A stretch of DNA of 64,000 nucleotides, from the NCBI RefSeq assembly GCF_009176305.1, contig NZ_BLAJ01000005.1, forward strand, positions 310,001 through 374,000, read 5' to 3'. Made by a program: the position numbers and the translations under genes. This stretch comes from Martinezella dioscoreae (GTDB taxonomy: Bacteria; Pseudomonadota; Alphaproteobacteria; Rhizobiales; Rhizobiaceae). The notes below the pieces were generated by a model. The model searched no databases. It was given only the letters and a program-made list of their open reading frames with translations, and was not told the origin of the DNA. This document shows positions 1 to 8,747 of this stretch, piece after piece; the stretch's first letter is position 1; each line of letters starts with the position of its first letter.

Positions 1-137
1 AGGGCCTGCGCCAGAAAACGCGGGAAACGGTGAATGCGCTCGCTCGGCTCGATATGCCAGGCGCCATCAAGTCGCTGAATGTCTCGAATGCAGCCGCGAT
101 CGCGCTATATGCGACGCGGTCCTATCTCAAATCATAG
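1..137 (+). CDS. TrmH-family RNA 2'-O-methyltransferase (RlmB-like), C-terminal end only
   Basis: The window opens inside this gene. The frame starting at base 3 gives 44 residues ending in a TAG at 135-137. They begin with GLRQKTRE and contain the signature KSLNVSNAAAIALY, which is the last conserved motif of SpoU/TrmH methyltransferases. In that family the segment belongs to the knotted SAM-binding fold that methylates a ribose in rRNA or tRNA. RlmB, which modifies 23S rRNA G2251, is the closest match by eye. The N-terminal substrate-binding part and the start codon lie outside the window, so RlmB versus another TrmH paralogue is not settled. Confidence 0.85.
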   Translation, partial: GLRQKTRETVNALARLDMPGAIKSLNVSNAAAIALYATRSYLKS

Positions 138-177
138 TGGCGCCTTTGGCGGCCGCAGCACGTTGGGAGAATTTGCT

Positions 178-867
178 TTGATCCGTCTTCTTGGTCCTGC
201 GGCGATTGCCGCCGCCCTTGCCTTGACAATGATCCAGCCGGCACGCGCCGCCGATGACGAAATGATCCAGGCGCAAGCCGGCGTCTGGCTGGTTGCGCCG
301 GAAAACGGCGCCAAGGGCTGCCGCCTTACCTTCGGCACGAATACCGTGTCTGGCGGCTACGAGGTTACGGGGGCGGACGCCTGCGCGACGCCACTTCCCG
401 CGCTCGCCGCAGCCAAGATCTGGAATTTCACCGATGACGGGTCGCTGGCGATCGCGGATGGTGGGGGCAAGCCTCTCATGCGCTTCCAGCAGGAGGAAGG
501 CTCGCCATGGGAAAGCGAAGGCGGCGATCGGACGTGGCTGCTGCCGGCGCTCGGCGATGTCGATCACGTGCCGACCACCGAAAGCCTTGCCGGCGCCTGG
601 CGCATCCAGACGCCGGACGGCAAGCCCGTCTGCGATATCACGCTCACCACCGAAAAGGATCAGGACGGCACCGCCAAGATGTCATCGAGCGGCAACTGCG
701 CCGGCGAAGTCGGCGACCTCAAGCTTTCCCTTTGGGCGACAGAAGGGTTCGGACTTGTCATGCTGGGCAGCGATGGCTCCTCGCTCTCTTTTGATATGAA
801 GCCCGACGGCAGTTTCCAGAAGTCCGAGGAAGAGGAAGGCGAGCCGCTGCTGCTGGTCCGCAAATAA
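178..867 (+). CDS. AprI/Inh-type protease-inhibitor-like exported protein
   Basis: This encodes 229 residues from a TTG at 178, preceded by GGGAGA at 165-170 with 7 bases of spacing. Reading from an upstream ATG at 79 would put 33 unlikely residues before the signal peptide. The N-terminus is a clear signal sequence ending near PARAADDE. The mature part holds two similar units, each with a 'AGxWxV/I ... C ... L' pattern (residues about 35-110 and 135-225), as in the AprI/Inh metalloprotease-inhibitor fold. Proteins of this family are periplasmic or outer-membrane-linked. Two units in tandem suggest an internal duplication. Inhibitor activity is inferred from the fold only. No protease gene is adjacent. 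Confidence 0.6.
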   Translation: MIRLLGPAAIAAALALTMIQPARAADDEMIQAQAGVWLVAPENGAKGCRLTFGTNTVSGGYEVTGADACATPLPALAAAKIWNFTDDGSLAIADGGGKPLMRFQQEEGSPWESEGGDRTWLLPALGDVDHVPTTESLAGAWRIQTPDGKPVCDITLTTEKDQDGTAKMSSSGNCAGEVGDLKLSLWATEGFGLVMLGSDGSSLSFDMKPDGSFQKSEEEEGEPLLLVRK

Positions 868-925
868 GCCGGCTGAAGCATATCTAAGCACGCTCACCGC
901 GAGCGCCAAATCAAGCGCGTAATGC

Positions 926-1219
926 TCATCGTACGATCATCGGCGCCGGGTGCCAGGCCGATTGGCGCCAAAGCACCCTCTCGGTAACGGGGCAGCCATC
1001 CTGCAGCTTCGCCCAGGAGGTGACATTGAGGTTCATCTCGCATTGCGCAAGGTAGCTCCGCCCCCCGACGGTCATACAGGCGACCTCGCCGACCGCATGC
1101 TGCTTTCCATCCGCATTTTTACAGTAGCAGTTTTCGCCAGCCAACGCTGATGCGCCTGTGAACGCCGTGATCATGACAAGCGGCAATCCCAAGACGACAT
1201 GCCGCGATATCTCGCGCAT
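926..1219 (-). CDS. Small cysteine-containing exported protein, unknown function
   Basis: This encodes 97 residues. The ATG at 1219 follows a strong GGGGAGGA ribosome-binding site about 7 bases upstream. Residues 1-27 form a signal peptide (RHVVLGLPLVMITAF, cleavage near ALAGE). The mature region has a CYC motif and three further cysteines (in VACM, AQCE and DGCP), a pattern that suggests disulfide bonding in the periplasm. I do not recognise a named family. The gene stands alone between a convergent AprI-like gene and a minus-strand small gene. Confidence 0.6.
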   Translation of the reverse strand: MREISRHVVLGLPLVMITAFTGASALAGENCYCKNADGKQHAVGEVACMTVGGRSYLAQCEMNLNVTSWAKLQDGCPVTERVLWRQSAWHPAPMIVR

Positions 1220-1365
1220 GAACGTATCCTCCCCACCACAGATGGATGAAGTGTATGCCGATTTCCGACGTTGTAAATGCGTCTACAATCCCGAGCAGGC
1301 AGGCGAATGGATGCATGAAGAACCGGGGGACGATTTGATGCGCTCGCCAGGACCCATCGGTAGGT

Positions 1366-1635
1366 TCAGTGAACCATAGGGTCCGCTTCGTCGAAGAACG
1401 ACCGGATGCCGTCGCGCGCAATCGTCGCCAGGAACTCGTCGAATGCCTCGCGGTCGGTCGCGAAGGGCTCTTCCCATTCGATCAGGTCTTCCTCCGGCGT
1501 GATGACCTCCATCCGCCAGTCGGCATTGGTGCCGGCCGGGCGAAAGATATCGACCAGGACAGTCACGCCATCGTCGGTGAATTCACCCGAAAGCTCGGAG
1601 TGTTCGAGTTTAGGCTTCTTGGGCTTGCTCGGCAT
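1366..1635 (-). CDS. Small acidic cytoplasmic protein, unknown function
   Basis: This encodes 89 residues from the ATG at 1635, starting MPSKPKKPK. The frame is open to 1731, but the upstream part looks non-coding. After a lysine/proline-rich start the protein is strongly acidic (TPEEDLIEWEEPF, ATDREAFDEFL) with a predicted short beta region followed by a helix. It has no signal peptide or membrane segment. I do not recognise the family. It lies 133 bases downstream of the minus-strand tRNA-Thr and may share its transcript. Confidence 0.55.
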   Translation of the reverse strand: MPSKPKKPKLEHSELSGEFTDDGVTVLVDIFRPAGTNADWRMEVITPEEDLIEWEEPFATDREAFDEFLATIARDGIRSFFDEADPMVH

Positions 1636-1768
1636 ATGGTTCCAGGCACACGAATATGGGATGGATGACTGTGACGAGCGTTCGGAGCCCGTTAGCAAAG
1701 AGATATTATGTCGTTGCCGCCGGTTTTCCATACCGGAGATGAAACGATCGACGATATTCAGGAAAAAA

Positions 1769-1844
<76 letters not shown>

Positions 1845-2002
1845 GTATGGGCATGCCAAATAACAGACTTTGAAATCCTGTAAAGGGAAAATCGGCCGAT
1901 CCACGTTAAAGCTGGGGATCGACCGATTCACCAGTTCGAGCGAAACGTCTTGTCGCGGCAGGGGAATAACATTACGAAGAATCGCTATTCAGAGGACATT
2001 GC

Positions 2003-2776
2003 ATGCCGCGCAATCTTCAATCCGTTTGTTTTCTCGCCTCCACCGCGCCAGAGGCCCAAGCGGCGCAGGAGGAGCTTATTCGCCTCTACGGCCAGGCACC
2101 GCAGGAAAATGCGGATATTGTCGTGGCTCTCGGCGGCGATGGCTTCATGCTGCAGACGCTGCATAAGACGATGAACACCGGCAAACGCGTCTATGGCATG
2201 AATCGCGGCTCCATCGGCTTCCTGATGAACGACTACCGCACGGATGGCTTGGCCGAGCGCATCGAAGCAGCTGTCGAAAACGCATTTCACCCCCTGCAGA
2301 TGACGACGCGCAATGCAGATGGCAGCTCCTGTGTCGCGCTCGCCATCAATGAAGTCTCACTGTTTCGTCAGTCCTATCAGACGGCAAAGCTGAAGGTGGA
2401 GATCGACGGGCGGGTCCGCCTGCCGGAACTGATCTGCGACGGGCTGATGGTGACGACGCCGGCTGGCTCCACCGCTTACAATCTTTCCGCGCACGGCCCC
2501 ATCTTGCCGCTGGAAGCGCCGCTGCTTGCCATGACGCCCGTCAGCGCTTTCCGTCCCCGCCGCTGGCGCGGCGCGCTGCTTCCGAACAAGGTGACGGTCG
2601 ACATCACCGTGCTCGAAGCGGAGAAGCGTCCGGTCAACGCCGCCGCTGACAATACCGAAGTCAAGTCGGTCCTCGGCATTCAGATCCGCCAGAGCGAAGA
2701 TACGACGGCCCGCATTCTGTCCGATCCGGACAGGTCTTGGTCCGATAGGATCCTGGCGGAACAATTCTCGGACTGA
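2003..2776 (+). CDS. nadK: NAD kinase
   Basis: This encodes 257 residues. It phosphorylates NAD to NADP in the cytoplasm. The GGDG nucleotide-binding motif (VALGGDGFML, residues about 41-50) and the NE motif (AINEVSL, about 115) are both present. The second conserved block reads GLMVTTPAGSTAYN (about 148-161) and is followed by GPILPLEAP. Length fits the short bacterial form. The ATG at 2003 has AGAGGA 7 bases upstream. It stands alone between the tRNA and a bidirectional terminator shared with prfB. Confidence 0.95.
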   Translation: MPRNLQSVCFLASTAPEAQAAQEELIRLYGQAPQENADIVVALGGDGFMLQTLHKTMNTGKRVYGMNRGSIGFLMNDYRTDGLAERIEAAVENAFHPLQMTTRNADGSSCVALAINEVSLFRQSYQTAKLKVEIDGRVRLPELICDGLMVTTPAGSTAYNLSAHGPILPLEAPLLAMTPVSAFRPRRWRGALLPNKVTVDITVLEAEKRPVNAAADNTEVKSVLGIQIRQSEDTTARILSDPDRSWSDRILAEQFSD

Positions 2777-2832
2777 GCGAGACATCTGCGCCAAGCCCAG
2801 GAGGGCAGAGGCAGCCAGGCAGGATGTACCAT

Positions 2833-2862
2833 GAAAAAAGCCCCGGAGACGGGGCTTTTTTC
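2833..2862. terminator. Bidirectional Rho-independent terminator between nadK and prfB
   Basis: A perfect 13-base-pair stem (GAAAAAAGCCCCG with its complement) closes a GAGA tetraloop at 2846-2849. It has A6 on the left and T6 on the right, so it presents a U-tract on either strand. It lies 57 bases after the nadK stop and 21 bases after the minus-strand prfB stop, so it can end both transcripts. Confidence 0.93.
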
Positions 2863-2882
2863 ATGCGTGAACGAATGCGACC

Positions 2883-4014
2883 TTATTCGACGTCGTCGAT
2901 GACGGCATCGGCAGCACCGCTGATGCGATGCGCAAGGGCTGCTTCCATGAACTCGTTGAGATCACCGTCCAGAACATCGCCGGGGGCGGTGCTGGAAACG
3001 CCGGTGCGCAGGTCCTTGACCAACTGGTAAGGCTGGAGGACATAGGAGCGGATCTGGTGACCCCAGCCGATATCCGTCTTCGAAGCGGCTTCGGCATTGG
3101 CAGCCTCTTCCCGCTTCATCAATTCGGCCTCATACATGCGGGCGCGCAGCATATCCCACGCCTTGGCGCGGTTCTTGTGCTGAGAACGCTCCTGCTGGCA
3201 CTGCACGACGATACCCGTCGGAATGTGCGTGATGCGCACGGCCGAATCGGTCGTGTTGACGTGCTGACCACCAGCGCCCGATGAGCGGTAGGTATCGATG
3301 CGGCAGTCGCTTTCGTTGATCTCGATCTGGATCGAGTCGTCGACGACCGGGTAGACCCAGATCGACGAGAATGACGTATGACGGCGCGCATTGCTGTCAT
3401 AGGGCGAGATACGCACCAGGCGATGCACGCCCGATTCGGTCTTCAGCCAACCATAGGCATTGTGGCCCTTGACGAGCAGCGTTGCAGATTTGATGCCCGC
3501 TTCTTCGCCGTCATGAACTTCCAGCAGCTCGACCTTGAAGCGCTGGCGTTCGGCCCAACGGGTGTACATGCGCAGAAGCATATTCGCCCAGTCCTGGCTC
3601 TCGGTGCCGCCTGCGCCGGAGTGGACTTCGAGGTACGTATCATTGCCGTCGGCCTCGCCCGAAAGCATGGCTTCCACCTGCCGGCGCGCGGCTTCCGCTT
3701 TCAGGCCCTTGAGCGCTTCTTCAGCCTCGCGGACGACATCAGCGTCGCCTTCTTCCTCGCCAAGCTCGATCAGCTCGACATTGTCGGCAAGCTGCTGCTC
3801 CAGCGCGCGCACGCCACTGATGCCATCATCAAGCTGCTGGCGCTCGCGCATCAGCTTCTGCGCTTCAGCGGCGTCATTCCAGAGGGTCGGATCCTCTGAC
3901 TTATTGTTCAACCAGTCCAGTCGTCTTATCGCCTGGTCCCAGTCAAAGATGCCTCCTCAGCAGGGTGATAGCCTGCTTGGTTTCATCGACTACTTTCTCG
4001 ATTTCGGCTCGCAT
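2883..4014 (-). CDS. prfB: Peptide chain release factor 2, with programmed +1 frameshift
   Basis: RF2 reads UGA and UAA stop codons. Zero-frame translation starts at the ATG at 4014 (MRAEIEKVVDETK), runs 23 codons and meets TGA at 3945-3943. The preceding codons are AGG AGG CAT CTT, a Shine-Dalgarno-like hexamer (3957-3952) three bases before the slippery CTT TGA C. Shifting +1 at CTT reads on as LDWDQAIRRL and continues to the stop at 2883, giving a 376-residue protein. The main frame has the catalytic GGQ loop (SSGAGGQHVN) and the usual alpha-helical N-terminal domain. The site matches the classic autoregulatory RF2 design: low RF2 lets the ribosome shift. A caller that ignores the shift would start at 3911 and lose the N-terminus. 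Confidence 0.96.
3941..3957 (-). promoter_or_regulatory. RF2 autoregulatory recoding site
   Basis: On the minus strand the order is AGGAGG (3957-3952), CAT, CTT (3948-3946), TGA (3945-3943), C. The internal Shine-Dalgarno element sits three bases from the CTT slip codon, the same spacing as in the well-studied E. coli prfB site. It controls RF2 level by competition between UGA termination and the +1 shift. Confidence 0.94.
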
Positions 4015-4136
4015 AGTCCCACTTCTTCATTTCACCGCTCGTTGCGAACGGCCATCCAATTCAAAGAGTGCTGGTGACATAGATATACATGCCGCTGCTG
4101 TAAAGCCCCGCGGCATGATGATCAAATAGGCCAGTT

Positions 4137-6599
4137 TCAGAAAAGACCGCCCGCTCCGGAGGTAACAGCCTGGTTCGCCTGAGGCGAGGTGCGCAGGATT
4201 TCCTCTGGCGCCACCTGCGCTGCGGCATCCCCGCCGCCGATGACCTGCAGGCTGGTAGCCGGACCGGTGCCGGGCTTGAAGGCTTCCATAATGGCGTTCG
4301 GCTCGCCGGGCTGTGCGGCCATGCCGGTCGCGCGGTTGACCGCAACCATCGTCATGCCGGCCGGAACCTGGAACTTCTCCGGCGCCTCATCCTTCGTGGC
4401 GGCCTGCATGAATTCGTTGAAGATCGGAGCGGCGAGCGCCCCACCCGTACCGCCGCGGCCGAGCGTGGCGGGCGTATCGTAGCCGATATAAAGGCCGGCG
4501 ACGAGGCTAGGCGTGTAGCCGACGAACCAGGCATCCTTCTCATCGTTGGTGGTGCCGGTCTTGCCGGCGACGTCAGTGTTGAGCTTGATCTTGCCGGCCG
4601 CCGTACCACGGATGATGACGCCTTGCATCATCGACGTGACCTGATAGGCCGTCATCGGATCGAGCACCTGTTCGCGATTGTCGGCGATGACCGGCTCGTC
4701 CTGATTCTGCCAGGCGCTGACGTTGCAATTGTCGCAGACGCGCTCCTCATGCCTGAAGATGGTCTTGCCGTAGCGGTCCTGAATACGGTCGATGAGCGTC
4801 GGCTTGATCTGCTTTCCGCCGTTGGCGATGACCGAATAGGCCGAAACCATGCGCAGCACCGTCGTTTCGCCGGCGCCGAGCGACATGGCCAGTACCGGGT
4901 TCATATGATCGTAGATGCCGAAGCGCTCGGCATATTCGGCAACCAGCGGCATGCCCATGTCGGAAGCGAGACGCACCGTCATCAGGTTGCGCGAATGTTC
5001 GATCGCGAAACGAAGCGTATGGACGCCACCGCCCTCGCCTTCGTAATTCGTCGGCTTCCAGACATCGCCATTGCTGAGCGTGATCTGCAGCGGATCGTCC
5101 AGAATGACGGAGGCCGGCGTATAGCCGTTATCCATGGCGGCCGCGTAGACGAAGGGCTTGAAGGACGAACCCGGCTGGCGCTTAGCCTGCGTGGCGCGAT
5201 TGAATTCTGATTGCGCATAGGAGAAGCCGCCGACCATGGCGAGCACGCGGCCGGTATGCGGGTCCATGGCAACAAGACCGCCCTGCACCTTCGGCGGCTG
5301 ACGCAGGCGATAGCTGCTCGAATCGGCATTGCCGCTCTTCTGCACGTAAATCACGTCGCCGGGGCTCAAAACGCCGCTTGGCGATTTGACCGATTTGCCG
5401 CCGGCCGAGCGATAGGCCCAGCGCATGTCGGCGGGAGCGATCGTACCGCGCGTCCGCTCCGTCGATACCTTGCCTGCGGCATCGACGCGCGGCTGCAGTC
5501 CGATATCGACACCCTGATCCGATACGGAAAGAACGACGGCGACCTGCCATTCCGGCACATCGCTCAGGCTTGGAACCTTGGCGAGCTCGGCACCCCAATC
5601 CTGCGAAGTGGCAATCTGCTTGATTGGGCCGCGATAGCCGCGGCGCTCGTCATAATCGACCAGACCATCCTGCAGCGCCTTGCGGGCTTCGAGCTGCATC
5701 TGCGGGTCGAGGGATGTGCGAACGGAAAGGCCACCTTCGTATAGGGTCTTTTCGCCATATTGGTCGATGAGCTGGCGGCGAACCTCTTCGGCAAAATAGT
5801 CGGATGCAAACAGCGAAGGGCCGCTCTTTGGTGGCACGACGCCGAGCGGCTGCTTCTTCGCTTCTTCGCCGTCGCTCTGGCTGACATAGCCGTTCTCGAC
5901 CATGCGATCGATCACCCAGTTGCGGCGGGTGAGCGCTGCTTCGGCACGGCGGAACGGATTGTAGTTTGACGGGCCTTTCGGAAGCGAGGCCAGATAGGCC
6001 GATTCAGCGATGGTCAGCTCGTTGACCGATTTGTCGAAATAGGTGAGCGCGGCACCAGCGATACCGTAGGAGTTCAGGCCGAAATAGATCTCGTTCAGGT
6101 AGAGCTCGAGGATCTTGTCCTTGCTGTAGGCCTGCTCGATGCGGAAGGAGAGAATCGCTTCCTTGATCTTACGGTCAAACGTCTGGTCGGCGGACAGCAG
6201 GAAGTTCTTGGCGACCTGCTGCGTGATGGTGGACGCACCGACGAAGCGGCGGCCGGACCCAATATTCTGCAAGTTCACGGCCACGGCGCGGATAAGGCCG
6301 CCGACATCGACACCGGGATGGTTGTAGAAATTCTTGTCTTCGGCAGAAAGGAAGGCGGCCTTGACGCGATCGGGAATGGCCTGGATCGGCACGAAAAGCC
6401 GGTTCTCGCGCGAATATTCCTTCATCAGCGCGCCGTTGCCGGCGTGAATGCGGGTCGTTACCGGCGGCGCGTATTTGGCAAGCACCTCATAATCGGGCAG
6501 TTCCTTCGAGACCACGCTCAGATAGATGGCCGCCGCAGCCGCAGCACCCAGAAACAGGAGGCAGCCCAGGCCAAAGAAATATCCAATCAGTCTGATCAT
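4137..6599 (-). CDS. mrcA: Penicillin-binding protein 1A (bifunctional glycosyltransferase/transpeptidase)
   Basis: This encodes 820 residues. It polymerises and crosslinks peptidoglycan at the periplasmic face of the inner membrane. Residues about 5-30 form the single N-terminal membrane anchor. The GT51 domain shows EDKNFYNHPGVD (about 87-98) and GASTITQQVAKN (about 120-131). The transpeptidase has the SxxK motif in GSSFKPF, SRN in EHSRNLM and KTG in GKTGTTND. The middle carries an OB-like insert typical of PBP1A. It lies downstream of the amidase gene on the same strand (257-base gap) and upstream of prfB. Confidence 0.95.
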   Translation of the reverse strand: MIRLIGYFFGLGCLLFLGAAAAAAIYLSVVSKELPDYEVLAKYAPPVTTRIHAGNGALMKEYSRENRLFVPIQAIPDRVKAAFLSAEDKNFYNHPGVDVGGLIRAVAVNLQNIGSGRRFVGASTITQQVAKNFLLSADQTFDRKIKEAILSFRIEQAYSKDKILELYLNEIYFGLNSYGIAGAALTYFDKSVNELTIAESAYLASLPKGPSNYNPFRRAEAALTRRNWVIDRMVENGYVSQSDGEEAKKQPLGVVPPKSGPSLFASDYFAEEVRRQLIDQYGEKTLYEGGLSVRTSLDPQMQLEARKALQDGLVDYDERRGYRGPIKQIATSQDWGAELAKVPSLSDVPEWQVAVVLSVSDQGVDIGLQPRVDAAGKVSTERTRGTIAPADMRWAYRSAGGKSVKSPSGVLSPGDVIYVQKSGNADSSSYRLRQPPKVQGGLVAMDPHTGRVLAMVGGFSYAQSEFNRATQAKRQPGSSFKPFVYAAAMDNGYTPASVILDDPLQITLSNGDVWKPTNYEGEGGGVHTLRFAIEHSRNLMTVRLASDMGMPLVAEYAERFGIYDHMNPVLAMSLGAGETTVLRMVSAYSVIANGGKQIKPTLIDRIQDRYGKTIFRHEERVCDNCNVSAWQNQDEPVIADNREQVLDPMTAYQVTSMMQGVIIRGTAAGKIKLNTDVAGKTGTTNDEKDAWFVGYTPSLVAGLYIGYDTPATLGRGGTGGALAAPIFNEFMQAATKDEAPEKFQVPAGMTMVAVNRATGMAAQPGEPNAIMEAFKPGTGPATSLQVIGGGDAAAQVAPEEILRTSPQANQAVTSGAGGLF

Positions 6600-6856
6600 C
6601 TGATACTACCGGTGCTTGTTCTTCATGCTGCACGTGCGCGAGATCATCGCATAATCACGGGCGTTTTGCACGCTCGCGGCGTGAATGCAAGACGGCAATG
6701 GGACAAAGCCGTGCTTCATACGCGAGCAAATGATACTTCGCTGTAACGGCGGGAATGTGAGCAAAATAGGGCCCGACGCCAGCATTCCAATTTCATCCAG
6801 TTCTAAAGTACATCGCTGTTACATGGAAGCCACGGCGGATCGCCCCTTCGGAGCCG

Positions 6857-8125
6857 TCAGCCGCCATTTGCGATAATCGATACGCGATACTGCTTCACCG
6901 CTTCCGTCAGCCGGTCGGCGACCTTCTGCCGCCAGTCGGCATCGAGCAACAGCTTTTCGTCCTCCTTGTTGGAGAGAAAGCCGAGTTCAAGCAGGATCGA
7001 GGGCACGTCCGGCGCCGTCAGAACCTGGAAGCCGGCATGGCGATGCGGATTGTTGATCATGGCGATCTGACCGTTGAACGAGGACAATACGTCCTGCGCC
7101 AGTGAAATGGAGAAGGCCTGTGTCTCGCGGCGCGTCAGATCCATCAGAATGTCGTTGACGGCGGCCGGCTGCGTCTGAGCCTCGGCGCCGGCGATCTGAT
7201 CGGAATTGTTTTCACGATCGGCTACTTCGCTGGCGAGCCGATCCGACGCCTTGTCCGAGATGGTATAGACGGTCGCGCCGCGAATATCCTTCTGCTTCAG
7301 CGTATCGGCATGCAGCGAGATGAAGAGCGAGGCGCGATTCTGGCGGGCGATCGTCACGCGTTCGGACAGGGACAGATACTGATCCTTGTCGCGCGTCAGG
7401 AAGGCCTTGATCCCAGGCTGCGCGTTCAGCTTGTCGGCAAACATCTTCGCAAATGCGAGCGTGATATCCTTTTCCTGCGTGACGCCATCCGTACCGGTTG
7501 CGCCTGCGTCGATACCACCATGACCGGCATCGACGGCAACGAGGAACACATTCGGATCGGCCCTCTGCGCCGGCTGGACCGGACCGACATCCTTGGCGGT
7601 ATCGTCGCTCGTCCAGTTCTGCTTCTTCACCAGTTCTGCGAATTGTTCCGCCGGCAGCATCTCGGCATCCAGCACGAGGCGCTGCCCCTTGCCGCTTTCA
7701 TCAGCCTGAACCTTGGCCGTGACCAGCTTTACTGGTTTCTTTGCCGTCAGCACGATGCGGGCGCTGTCCGCATCCATCGTGCCGTAGCGAATATCCTTGA
7801 AGAGGCCGGTCGGCTTGAGATTGGCGGTCGGAAAGCCGAATGCGGTCGCCGGAAGATCGACGACGATGCGGACGGGATTGTCAAGATAATGAACCGTGAA
7901 GGTGGGAGCGCGGTCCATGTCGATGACGATACGTGTGCGGGCATCATCACCGGCAATGCGGGCACCATAGGCGAGCACGGAATCATCCGCCGCCGCGGCG
8001 GGCGCAAATGTCGAAACCGAACCCAGAATCACCAGAGCGAAGGCCGCTGCCGCAAATCGCAAAGCCCTCACGCCACTCTCCGCCACATGCCGCAATCCCT
8101 TTACCAAGTGACCAACGCGCCCCAT
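6857..8125 (-). CDS. amiC: N-acetylmuramoyl-L-alanine amidase with AMIN domain (AmiC type)
   Basis: This encodes 422 residues from the ATG at 8125 (MGRVGHLVKG). The frame stays open to 8242, but the extra part lacks features of a protein start. A signal peptide ends near APAAAADD. Residues about 50-150 form an AMIN domain, which targets amidases to the septum or cell wall. The Amidase_3 domain follows, with zinc-site motifs VDAGHGGIDAG, the glutamate of the ENNSDQ region, SLHADT and LLELGFLSN. It cleaves the bond between MurNAc and the stem peptide during daughter-cell separation. It precedes mrcA on the same strand and is divergent from rne. Confidence 0.93.
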   Translation of the reverse strand: MGRVGHLVKGLRHVAESGVRALRFAAAAFALVILGSVSTFAPAAAADDSVLAYGARIAGDDARTRIVIDMDRAPTFTVHYLDNPVRIVVDLPATAFGFPTANLKPTGLFKDIRYGTMDADSARIVLTAKKPVKLVTAKVQADESGKGQRLVLDAEMLPAEQFAELVKKQNWTSDDTAKDVGPVQPAQRADPNVFLVAVDAGHGGIDAGATGTDGVTQEKDITLAFAKMFADKLNAQPGIKAFLTRDKDQYLSLSERVTIARQNRASLFISLHADTLKQKDIRGATVYTISDKASDRLASEVADRENNSDQIAGAEAQTQPAAVNDILMDLTRRETQAFSISLAQDVLSSFNGQIAMINNPHRHAGFQVLTAPDVPSILLELGFLSNKEDEKLLLDADWRQKVADRLTEAVKQYRVSIIANGG

Positions 8126-8242
8126 ATTGGTTTCGACGTTGTTTTTGAAGTCCCAATAACGGGAACCAGGTTTGACCTGATGGCCGCATCGATGATGTGC
8201 CGGGAGACGAATCGACCAGACACCCTCCCGCGTCCTCATCAT

Positions 8243-8747
8243 CCGACGAATCCATCAATATTATGGCATACTTGGCTTTTCCCTTGCTATTGTGACAGAT
8301 AAAACATACAACGCATATTAGGGTAGAAGTGTTGACGGGATAGAGTCGTCGCAAAGGCAGCCGCCTCGAGTACCAGGCGCCAATAAGCGGCATTCATCCG
8401 CCGTCTGCAGTACTTTTGCTCGAAACAGTGGATATCTGAATTTCCGGCTTCAAACGGGAAATTCATCGGTGGAGAGCCACCAAACGCTCTTTAGAGAGCA
8501 CATTCATCGGACCCTTTTGGGTCTAAGGCATAGTCGATCTCGCTTGGTTACGGATGTTACCGCAGCAGCTTTTTCAGAAAGTCAACAGACCCCAGGGAAC
8601 TGATGCCCCGGCTGCCGTCTGGATGCTGTCATCGCCGAACCAATCGCGACTTTCATTATCCGGTGCAACAATTGCGGATCATATCCGGCCTGTCCCAGCG
8701 ACAGGCAGGCCCCCATCCGGTTGTCTGCGCCGAGGAGCACAGCTTTC
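8243..8747 (+). promoter_or_regulatory. Long rne 5' region with small tandem hairpins
   Basis: No convincing gene lies in these 505 bases between the divergent amiC and rne genes. Two small hairpins stand in series: GCTCT-TTAG-AGAGC at 8486-8499 and GACCC-TTTT-GGGTC at 8510-8523. A possible sigma-70-like promoter (TTGTGA near 8289 and CATATT about 18 bases on) would leave a leader of roughly 400 bases. RNase E is known in E. coli to autoregulate through a long 5' UTR. A similar role here is inference from position and structure. Confidence 0.4.
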
